DNA of 15,791 nt from CAVUUN01 sp964421755 (GTDB lineage Bacteria; Acidobacteriota; UBA6911; RPQK01): positions 1 to 15,791 of the forward strand of contig CAYQYP010000347.1 in the NCBI GenBank assembly GCA_964421755.1, in the 5' to 3' direction. The position numbers and the translations under genes were made by a program. A model generated the notes under the pieces. It was not told the DNA's origin, did no database searches, and saw only the letters and a program-made list of their open reading frames with translations. Shown here piece after piece: positions 5,934 to 12,376 of this stretch (position 1 is the first letter of the stretch; every line of letters begins with the position of its first letter).

Positions 5934-8048
5934 TCAATCCAACGGGGCGACGAGCGGCTGGTACATTTCCGTCACGTACTCGGTAAGCATGCGGAAAGTT
6001 GAGAACTGGACCGCCGACGTGCGCACCGCCTCCTTCATAACCTGCACCCAGCCGTGCGGCACTCCCTGGCTGTCGCGCTGGTAGTAGAGCGGCACGATTT
6101 CGGTTTCGAGCAGCTGATAAATCGACTGCGCCGCCTCCTCGTCTTTCGCCTCGAAGCCGTTGATCGCCCAGCCGTTCTTGCCGTTGTATCCTTCGTACCA
6201 CCAGCCGTCCAACACGCTCAAATTCGGAATCCCGTTCAAAGCCGCCTTCTGGCCGCTGGTCCCACTTGCCTCCTTGGGCGGTTCCGGATTATTGAGCCAG
6301 ATATCGACTCCCTGGACGAGGTAATGGGCCACGTGGGTGTCGTAGTCTTCGATGAAGGCGATCCGTCCTCCGAACTCAGGCGCCCCGCAGGCCTTGAACA
6401 CCTGCTGCAGGAAGAACTTGCCTGGTTCGTCGGCCGGATGGGCCTTTCCGGCAAAGACGATCTGAACCGGGCGGAGCGGATCGTGCAGGATCTTCGCCAA
6501 CCGCGCTTTGTCCTGCAGGACCAGCATGGCTCTCTTATAGGTAGCGAACCGCCGGGCAAAACCAATCGTCAGGGCCTCGGGATTCAGCAGGGAGCCGAGC
6601 GCGAGAGCCTGGCCGCTTGACAGGCCTCCCTGCATGATCCTCTGCCGTGCCCGCTCCCGTACAAAGTTGTGCAGCTTCCCCTTGAGCCTGAGGTGGATTT
6701 GCCAAAATTCCTCGTCGGGGATCTCGGAGATGGCGTCCCAAAGCTGCTGGCTGTTGCGCCGGAAGAAATCACCTCCCCATCTTTTTTCATACAACCCGGA
6801 GTACCTGGCCGCGAGCCAGGTGGGAACGTGCACGCCGTTGGTCACGGACCGGATCGGCACCTCGGTCACCTTGGACTCCGGCCAGAGAAAATGCCACATC
6901 TCGCGCGACACCTCGCCGTGTTTACGGCTGACGCTGTTAGCCGCCTGGGAAATCGCGAGGGCCAGAATCGTCATGCTGAAAGATGTCCCGTCAGGTGTCT
7001 GGCCCAAGCTTAAAAACTTCTCCCGGCTGATCCCCACGCTCTCCCAATACGGCCGGAAGTACTCTTCCATCATGTAGAACGGGAACTCGTCATGCCCGGC
7101 TTTGACCGGCGTATGCGTGGTGAACACGGTTGCTTTACGGACGAGGGAGACCGCCTGTTCAAGCGTGCTGCCTTCCTGCATATGCTCTCTGATCAGCTCC
7201 AGCCCTGCAAAGGCGGCGTGACCTTCGTTCAGGTGATGAATCTTCGGCTTACACCCTACCGCCCGCAACACTCTTACGCCGCCCATCCCGAGGATGATCT
7301 CCTGCCTGAGGCGAACCTGCTGGTCGCCGCCGTAAAGCCGTGCGGACAGGTCCCGATCCCACGGTTCATTTGCCTCGATGTCTGTATCCATCAGGTAGAT
7401 GGGGACGCGGCCGGCCTGTGCTTTCCAGATGGCGACTCTCACTTCCCTTTTCCCGACCGGAACCGTGACGATAACCTGACTGCCGTCGTCGCTCAGGAGC
7501 GGCAGGATGGGGGCGTCGAGCGTTTTCAAACGCGCATAGATCGACTGCTGATGACCGTCCGCATCGATCACCTGGCGGAAGTAACCTTCCGGATACAGGG
7601 AACCGACGGCGATGAACGGGAGCCCAAGGTCACTGGCCTCCTTGCAGGTGTCTCCGGCCAGAACGCCCAAGCCTCCGGAATAGATCGGCAGAGAGCTATG
7701 AACCGCAAACTCGGCGCAGAAGTAAGCAATCATGCAATCGCAGACCTTCGGATGATAGCGCCGAAACCAGGTGTCCTCGGCCCGCATGTATTCGTCGAAA
7801 CGGCCGAGCACGGTTTCGTATTTTTCCATGAACTGCCGGTCCTCTGCGCAGGCAGTCAGGGCTTCCGGGCTCGTCTCCCTCATGACCCGGATGGCATTGT
7901 GGTCGGAGGCTGTCCACACCGCAGGGTTAATCGACCGGATCAGGTCTCGGGCATCACCGTTCCAGCTCCACCAAAGGTTGTAGACAAAGTCGGCGAGCCG
8001 GGCAAGAGGAGGTGGAACGTTCGGGAATTCGGGGATTCTAACTCTCAT
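5934..8048 (-). CDS. glgP: Alpha-glucan (glycogen/maltodextrin) phosphorylase
   Basis: 704 aa, a PLP enzyme of the GT35 phosphorylase family, in the divergent branch seen in many bacteria and archaea rather than the longer GlgP/MalP type. The start resembles that branch (LADFVYNLWWSWN, 18-30, then INPAVWTASDHN). YSGGLGVLAGD is the glucan-phosphorylase glycine motif, HLNEGHAAF and FTTHTPVKAGHDEF follow in order, and near the C-terminus EASGTSGQKAALNG contains the PLP-lysine position (Lys601), followed by SVLDGWWYEGYNGKNGWAI. It releases glucose-1-phosphate from alpha-1,4-glucans in the cytoplasm. The ATG at 8048 has GGAG 7 nt upstream (8059-8056). No other glycogen genes are in the window. Its 3' end is convergent with the MFS gene, and the 96-aa gene lies 161 nt upstream on the same strand. 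Confidence 0.93.
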   Translation of the reverse strand: MRVRIPEFPNVPPPLARLADFVYNLWWSWNGDARDLIRSINPAVWTASDHNAIRVMRETSPEALTACAEDRQFMEKYETVLGRFDEYMRAEDTWFRRYHPKVCDCMIAYFCAEFAVHSSLPIYSGGLGVLAGDTCKEASDLGLPFIAVGSLYPEGYFRQVIDADGHQQSIYARLKTLDAPILPLLSDDGSQVIVTVPVGKREVRVAIWKAQAGRVPIYLMDTDIEANEPWDRDLSARLYGGDQQVRLRQEIILGMGGVRVLRAVGCKPKIHHLNEGHAAFAGLELIREHMQEGSTLEQAVSLVRKATVFTTHTPVKAGHDEFPFYMMEEYFRPYWESVGISREKFLSLGQTPDGTSFSMTILALAISQAANSVSRKHGEVSREMWHFLWPESKVTEVPIRSVTNGVHVPTWLAARYSGLYEKRWGGDFFRRNSQQLWDAISEIPDEEFWQIHLRLKGKLHNFVRERARQRIMQGGLSSGQALALGSLLNPEALTIGFARRFATYKRAMLVLQDKARLAKILHDPLRPVQIVFAGKAHPADEPGKFFLQQVFKACGAPEFGGRIAFIEDYDTHVAHYLVQGVDIWLNNPEPPKEASGTSGQKAALNGIPNLSVLDGWWYEGYNGKNGWAINGFEAKDEEAAQSIYQLLETEIVPLYYQRDSQGVPHGWVQVMKEAVRTSAVQFSTFRMLTEYVTEMYQPLVAPLD

Positions 8049-8209
8049 TGAGCGTCTCCAAGAAGGCGTCGACTCGCCCGGGGGTCAGGGACATAAAACG
8101 TACCTCGACTCTGAAAGAACAGACAATTCCGGGCGAGGATTATTGTTTCGTGTCGAAACTAACGAGTCCGAGCGGTTGGGACGGAGGTGCGCATGCCGAC
8201 GCACCGGGA

Positions 8210-8500
8210 TCACTCGATATCGAAAGGACGGGTCGGTTCCTCCAATTCGTCCTTCATCTCCAAAGCCTGCTGAAATTTCTCCTCGAGGCTGTCCTTGCGA
8301 CGTTTTTCGTCGGAGACCGCTTTGTTGAACAGGTCTTCAGCCATCTCTTTGCGTTTCTTAACCTGCTGCAATGCGTCCTCGAACGAGTACGCCGATTTTT
8401 TCTCCTTGGCGTGGAGAACCATACCAGTCTTCGATTCGATGGTCAGGGTTGCCTGACAACAGGGACAAACCACCTCGAGCTTTTCATGTCCGTCCGACAT
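8210..8500 (-). CDS. Conserved hypothetical small protein with CPCC motif and coiled coil
   Basis: 96 aa. The N-terminus has CPCC at residues 12-15 within LEVVCPCCQATLTIESKTG, which looks like half of a zinc-ribbon or a compact metal/redox site; there is no second CxxC, so metal binding would need a dimer or partner. Residues 39-88 are highly charged and helical with heptad-like spacing (ALQQVKKRKEMAEDLFNKAV...), so a coiled coil is likely. From memory, small proteins of this design are conserved in Acidobacteria but uncharacterised. The ATG at 8500 follows a G-rich AGGGGG that is too close for a standard ribosome site, and TAGAAT lies 7 nt before the ATG, so a near-leaderless transcript is possible. 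It is divergent from the PDZ gene (91 nt). Function unknown. Confidence 0.75.
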   Translation of the reverse strand: MSDGHEKLEVVCPCCQATLTIESKTGMVLHAKEKKSAYSFEDALQQVKKRKEMAEDLFNKAVSDEKRRKDSLEEKFQQALEMKDELEEPTRPFDIE

Positions 8501-8507
8501 GCCCCCT

Positions 8508-8513
8508 ATTCTA
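8508..8513 (-). promoter_or_regulatory. -10 box next to the start of the 96-aa gene
   Basis: TAGAAT on the minus strand ends 7 nt before the ATG at 8500, placing the predicted transcript start at or within a base or two of the start codon. No good -35 is found at 16-18 nt. Confidence 0.35.
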
Positions 8514-8579
8514 CCAAATGATCTTGAAAGCCGCTCTTTGATGGGTGCATGATCGCGCCGGTGATAACCATTTTCCGAC

Positions 8580-8583
8580 GGAG
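8580..8583 (+). promoter_or_regulatory. Shine-Dalgarno GGAG for the PDZ gene
   Basis: GGAG sits 8 nt before the ATG at 8592 and fixes that start, which also gives an intact signal peptide. It contrasts with neighbouring genes that lack a ribosome site. Confidence 0.6.
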
Positions 8584-8591
8584 ACCCTTAT

Positions 8592-10118
8592 ATGTTGAGG
8601 ATCTTTCTCTCTTCCCTGGTTCTATTGCTTTTGGGTGCTGTCGTGTCCGGGCCTGATTCAATTCAGGCAACGAACGCCTTCAATCAGGAGAGTGAAGGGG
8701 CTTATCTCGGGATCGCGCTGGGCCCGAGCCCCGATAATAACGGTGCCGAGGTCTTGCAGGTCGCCCCGAACTCGCCTGCTCAGCGAAACGGCGTCCAGGT
8801 CGGCGACATTGTCGTCGGAATCGGAGGACGCAGCGTTAAGACGCCGGAAGATGTCTTGAACGTGGTCCACTCAACGCCGCCGGGCACAACAATCCTGCTC
8901 CGAATCTGGCGGAACGGACAGGAGCGGGAGATCGCCGCGCGGCTGACCGCAGGGCCGAATCCAGGCGGACCGGCACCATCCGCGCCTGCTGCTCCGACGA
9001 CGGCCGCGAATCAGCCAGCGGCCGGCCAGGCGCCGGCGGTTCCACCGATACCAGCGGGGCCTGTATCGCCGGCTGAAAAACTCAGTTTTCGGCCCACGAT
9101 TTTGATTGACCACGAAGGCACTCGTTTGCCGGCGTTCACCTTCCTGGCTCCTGTTGGATGGCAGGTCGAGTCGCGCGTCGTTTGGCGCAACACCCCCACC
9201 GACCCGGCCGTCCCCTACGTCCGCCTCATGAACGGAGCGACCGGCGAGGAAATAGGCATCCTGCCGAATCTCCCCCTGGTCTGGGGACCGGCTATCCAGA
9301 CATTCCACCGCCAGGGTGACCGCTACATGGGTTCGGAAGTCCATCCTCCCGTCGGAGATGCGGTGCGCTTCATTCGCGAGATACTCGTGCCGCGTGTTCA
9401 TCCCCATTTGCGGCAGGCTAAGTTCGTTGCGGCGGAATACCTGCCCCGGTTGGTGGAGGCCACTCGTGCCAAGTACCCGAGCTCAAACCAGGCGCAGCTT
9501 TCGGCTGGCCGAGCCCGGTTCGAGTTCGAGGAGGGGGGCCGAGTCATGCAGCAAGACGTTTACGCTGTTGTGTTCGTGGCCAATGTCCAGGTAGGGACGA
9601 CTCACAGCATCTTGTGGGGAGCGGAGGAGAACCGCTACGTGAAAGCTCCCAAGGGCCGACTCGACAAGCTTTTCCCCGTCTTCCAGACGGTATCCTTTTC
9701 CTTCCGCCCGACCATGGAGTTCTACAACCGCCGCCAGCAATTGGTGAACATTTTCCTGCAGATGGACGCTCAGCGCGGCCGGCAGACGACTGAAAGCGTG
9801 ATGAGGACCGCCGAGAGCAACCCTGTGCTTGCGTTGAGTAAGTACATCGCACAGACGAACGACCAGGTAACGGCGGGCATCCGGCAGTCATGGGAGATGA
9901 AGAACGCCGCAAACGACAGGATCGCACAAAACTGGTCGCAGGCTATCCGTGGAGTGGACGGGTATACCAACCCTTGGACCGGTTATCAAACCCAGCTGCC
10001 GGCAGGCTACCAGGAGGCGTGGGTCAGCGGTACGGGCGAGTATGTTCTTTCGAACGACCCGCGTTTTGACCCCAACGTGGGGTCGACAGTCACGTGGCGC
10101 AAAATGCCGCGGAACTGA
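8592..10118 (+). CDS. Secreted PDZ-domain protein with large uncharacterised C-terminal domain
   Basis: 508 aa. A signal peptide (MLRIFLSSLVLLLLGAVVSG..., cleavage probably after residue 26, IQA) is followed by one PDZ domain at about 36-120 with the carboxylate-binding YLGI (38-41), GAEVLQVAPNSPAQRNGVQVGDIVVGIGG and a closing WRNGQE. A Pro/Ala-rich linker (121-163) leads to a domain of about 340 residues: PAFTFLAPVGWQVESRVVW, a helical stretch with Gln/Asn-rich segments, and a C-terminal tail in which NQNW/GVDGY/LPAGYQEAWVSGTGEYVLSNDPRFDPN resembles secreted acidobacterial proteins I have seen. No trypsin-like protease or other catalytic motif is visible, so it is a binding rather than a proteolytic protein. 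The GGAG ribosome site supports this start. It probably acts in the periplasm or at the cell surface; the ligand is unknown. Confidence 0.85.
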   Translation: MLRIFLSSLVLLLLGAVVSGPDSIQATNAFNQESEGAYLGIALGPSPDNNGAEVLQVAPNSPAQRNGVQVGDIVVGIGGRSVKTPEDVLNVVHSTPPGTTILLRIWRNGQEREIAARLTAGPNPGGPAPSAPAAPTTAANQPAAGQAPAVPPIPAGPVSPAEKLSFRPTILIDHEGTRLPAFTFLAPVGWQVESRVVWRNTPTDPAVPYVRLMNGATGEEIGILPNLPLVWGPAIQTFHRQGDRYMGSEVHPPVGDAVRFIREILVPRVHPHLRQAKFVAAEYLPRLVEATRAKYPSSNQAQLSAGRARFEFEEGGRVMQQDVYAVVFVANVQVGTTHSILWGAEENRYVKAPKGRLDKLFPVFQTVSFSFRPTMEFYNRRQQLVNIFLQMDAQRGRQTTESVMRTAESNPVLALSKYIAQTNDQVTAGIRQSWEMKNAANDRIAQNWSQAIRGVDGYTNPWTGYQTQLPAGYQEAWVSGTGEYVLSNDPRFDPNVGSTVTWRKMPRN

Positions 10119-10127
10119 AAAGAGACA

Positions 10128-10151
10128 GGGAGACAAGGAGACAAGGAGACG
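10128..10151 (+). repeat. Tandem octamer AGGAGACA, three units
   Basis: GGGAGACA, AGGAGACA and AGGAGACG follow one another without gaps, 9 nt after the stop of the PDZ gene. The array is non-coding and could be prone to slippage. Confidence 0.7.
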
Positions 10152-10173
10152 CGCGGCGCTGTCGTTGAGGTCC

Positions 10174-10202
10174 TTGGGGATCCTTCGGGTCGGCGTTAAT
10201 AA
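10174..10202 (+). promoter_or_regulatory. Candidate promoter of the sugar dehydrogenase gene
   Basis: TTGGGG (10174-10179), 17-nt spacer, TAATAA (10197-10202) predicts a start near 10209 and a leader of about 44 nt. The boxes match consensus only partly. No Shine-Dalgarno is visible before the start codon. Confidence 0.3.
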
Positions 10203-10252
10203 CCGGCCCTTTCCTGAAACGTCCGTGCCACACTCCGGCGTCTTGTTCAGTG

Positions 10253-12049
10253 ATGAACAGACGGATACTCTCGTTTACACTCGCCTCTCTCCTCTATTTC
10301 GGTTTCGTTCAGATTCTCCTTGGGCAGCGCGCTGTTGAGCTGCGGCCCGTCGTTTCCGGGCTGCAGTCGCCTTTGCTCGTCACACACGCGGGAGACGATT
10401 CAGGCCGGCTTTTCGTGGTCGAGCAGGTCGGCCGAATCAGAATCATCCGTGCCGGGGCGCTTGTTCCCCAGGCGTTCATGGATATTTCGTCGCGCGTTGA
10501 GTCTGGAGGCGAGAAGGGTCTGCTCGGGTTGGCTTTTCATCCCGATTTTGCCAACAACCGGAGGTTCTTCGTCAATTACACGAGACGTTCCTCAGGCCAG
10601 CTTCAGACAGTCGTCGCCGAGTACCTCGCCTCGCAAGGTAACGCCGACGTCGCCGACACGACCGAGCGAATCCTCCTTCAGTTCGATCAGCCGTTCGAAA
10701 ATCATAACGGCGGGCACCTCGCTTTCGGCCCGGACGGTTACCTCTACGTCGGCACCGGGGACGGCGGGTCCGGCGGCGACCCGCAAGGCAACGCACAGAA
10801 CCTGGGCAGCCTTCTCGGCAAGATCCTGCGGATCGATGTCGAGGGGTCGCCCTACTCCATTCCCCGCGACAACCCGGTCGCGTCGGGCGCCCGGCCCGAG
10901 ATCTGGGCTTACGGCCTGCGCAATCCGTGGCGATTCTCGTTTGATCGTTTGACCGGCCGCCTGTTCGCGGCCGACGTCGGTCAGAACCGGTTTGAAGAGG
11001 TGAACGTCATCCAAAGGGGCGGGAATTACGGCTGGAACCGCATGGAAGCGGGCGACTGTTACCCTGCCGGAACAGCCTCATGCGACCGGACCGGTCTGAT
11101 ACTCCCAATTGCCCAGTATGGTCGAGACGAGGGGTCATCGGTCACTGGAGGCTTCGTCTACAGAGGCAATAACCAGCGAAGCCTGTTTTGGGGAGCCTAC
11201 ATCTTCGGAGATTTCGGGACCGGGACGATCTGGTACCTGGTCGAAGAGGAGCCCGGACGATGGGCTAGACGAGAGCTGCTTCGCGGCGCCGGCAATATCA
11301 GCTCATTCGGGGAAGACGAGGCCGGCGAGTTGTACGTGGTCAATCTGGGCGGTTCGGTCTCCCAGATCCGATTCCCTTCCCAGCTCGTTCTCGGCCATGC
11401 GGCCGATGGCCCAGCCGAACAGGGAGCTCTCCGGACGTCTATCGTCATCGTCAACGAGGGGGAGAGCGAGGTCAAAGCCGAGATCGCTTTCTACGGGTCG
11501 GAAGCCACTGCCCTGCCGGTTTCTTTCGGAGGCCTCGGTATAACGCCGGCGCAGGTTTTGATTCCTGCCCGATCGTCACGGCTTTTCGCCAGCTCCGGGA
11601 CGACGAGTCCGGGGGCCGGCGGCTGGGTGGAGATCTTGTCGGACGGACTGTTGTCCGCCAACCTGCTCTATGGGATATACACGCCTGCTGGCGCAGCTGT
11701 TGCGGAGGCGGGTGTGGACGTCTCCGCCCTGGGTCGCCGGTTCCTGACTGACGTATCACGGGACAGTGTGGTCGGGCTGGATGTTGCCCTGGCCCTGGTC
11801 AACCCGTCCCCCGACGCCACAGCCGAGGTGACGATCAGCGTGAAGGGCCGCGGAGGCGAAGACGTGGGAGTCCGACAGCTGTCCCTGGCGTCCAGGAATC
11901 AACTCCCGCGTTTCCTTGGTGAGCTGGTTCCCTTGCCTGACAAATTCGAGGGAACAGTGACCGTGAGCAGCTCGGTAGAAATCGGACTGGTGCTCCTCAG
12001 GACGCAGTCGGGAATCCTTCTGTCCAGCCTTCCGGTGGCAGGGAGGTAG
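10253..12049 (+). CDS. Secreted PQQ-type glucose/sorbosone dehydrogenase with C-terminal extension
   Basis: 598 aa from the ATG at 10253; a GTG directly before it (10250) is an alternative. A signal peptide (MNRRILSFTLASLLYFGFVQILLGQ) is followed by a beta-propeller domain at about 27-375. Family motifs: RLFVVEQVGRIRII, EKGLLGLAFHPDF, ENHNGGHLAFGPDGYLYVGTGDGG (149-172), where His151 is at the place of the catalytic base in soluble PQQ glucose/aldose dehydrogenases, then GLRNPWRFSFD (221-231) and GGNYGWN. The enzyme would oxidise sugars in the periplasm with PQQ. The usual family length is about 350-400; here about 220 further residues form a beta-rich domain (RTSIVIVNEGESEVKAEI..., VALALVNPSPDATAEVTI, VTVSSSVEIGLVLLR) like the repeated Ig-like domains at the ends of many acidobacterial secreted proteins. 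It is convergent with gdh, with palindromic repeats between. PQQ biosynthesis genes are not seen here. Confidence 0.9.
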   Translation: MNRRILSFTLASLLYFGFVQILLGQRAVELRPVVSGLQSPLLVTHAGDDSGRLFVVEQVGRIRIIRAGALVPQAFMDISSRVESGGEKGLLGLAFHPDFANNRRFFVNYTRRSSGQLQTVVAEYLASQGNADVADTTERILLQFDQPFENHNGGHLAFGPDGYLYVGTGDGGSGGDPQGNAQNLGSLLGKILRIDVEGSPYSIPRDNPVASGARPEIWAYGLRNPWRFSFDRLTGRLFAADVGQNRFEEVNVIQRGGNYGWNRMEAGDCYPAGTASCDRTGLILPIAQYGRDEGSSVTGGFVYRGNNQRSLFWGAYIFGDFGTGTIWYLVEEEPGRWARRELLRGAGNISSFGEDEAGELYVVNLGGSVSQIRFPSQLVLGHAADGPAEQGALRTSIVIVNEGESEVKAEIAFYGSEATALPVSFGGLGITPAQVLIPARSSRLFASSGTTSPGAGGWVEILSDGLLSANLLYGIYTPAGAAVAEAGVDVSALGRRFLTDVSRDSVVGLDVALALVNPSPDATAEVTISVKGRGGEDVGVRQLSLASRNQLPRFLGELVPLPDKFEGTVTVSSSVEIGLVLLRTQSGILLSSLPVAGR

Positions 12050-12058
12050 AAGGCTTCA

Positions 12059-12203
12059 GAGCCGCGCACGAAAGCGAAGGGCAGTGAGCGAGAGTAAGCG
12101 GACCACCAATCATTCGCCAAGTCGATACATTTAAACACGAAGCAGTGGAGCGAGTCAGGTGGTCCGCTTACTCGCTCGCTTCTCTCGCTGTCGTGCGCGG
12201 CTC
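12059..12203. repeat. Palindromic repeat, full copy (two arms and a loop)
   Basis: The left arm (12059-12107, 49 nt, beginning GAGCCGCGCACG and ending AGCGGACCACC) is an imperfect inverted copy of the right arm (12158-12203); their inner 15 nt and outer 13 nt pair almost perfectly. The 50-nt loop (12108-12157) is AT-richer. It lies between the convergent sugar dehydrogenase and gdh genes, where the fold could stop transcription in both directions. A half copy is at 15570 and a solo arm at 12280. Confidence 0.85.
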
Positions 12204-12279
12204 CATTCGACCGCTGCCTTCGCTTGACCAAGCTTGAGGGGCAACTTGGAGGCAACCGCCTCGGGACTTATGCAACACC

Positions 12280-12302
12280 CTCGCTGTCGTGCGCGGCTCT
12301 GA
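12280..12302 (-). repeat. Solo arm of the palindromic repeat
   Basis: The 20 nt at 12280-12299 are identical to 12184-12203 (same strand), and the following TGA matches the flank of the left arm in inverse orientation. The sequence just upstream contains TTATGCAACACCC, whose complement GGGTGTTGCATAA resembles GGTGTTGCGTA at 15667-15677. Confidence 0.75.
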
Positions 12303-12317
12303 AAAGCGGATGCTCCG

Positions 12318-12349
12318 CGTCAGCCGGTCAGCTGGTGAGCTGGTCAGAC
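12318..12349 (+). repeat. Tandem octamer GGTCAGCT, about four units
   Basis: CGTCAGCC, GGTCAGCT, GGTGAGCT and GGTCAGAC are contiguous 8-nt units ending 27 nt before the gdh stop. The period equals that of the array at 10128, although the sequence differs. Confidence 0.6.
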
Positions 12350-12376
12350 GGCCTCCCGTCCGTGCCTATCCGTGCT

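Noticed and set aside
7092..8051. 319-residue open frame on the plus strand across glgP
   Set aside because: It lies antisense to the phosphorylase gene, whose motifs are unmistakable; long antisense frames are common in GC-rich coding DNA and this one has no recognisable domain.
8048..8521. 157-residue plus-strand frame over the 96-aa gene
   Set aside because: The minus-strand 96-aa protein has a cysteine motif and coherent helix, while the plus frame has no features.
11899..12255. 118-residue minus-strand frame covering the palindromic repeat
   Set aside because: It is composed of repeat DNA plus the antisense of the sugar dehydrogenase 3' end; such repeat-derived frames are spurious.
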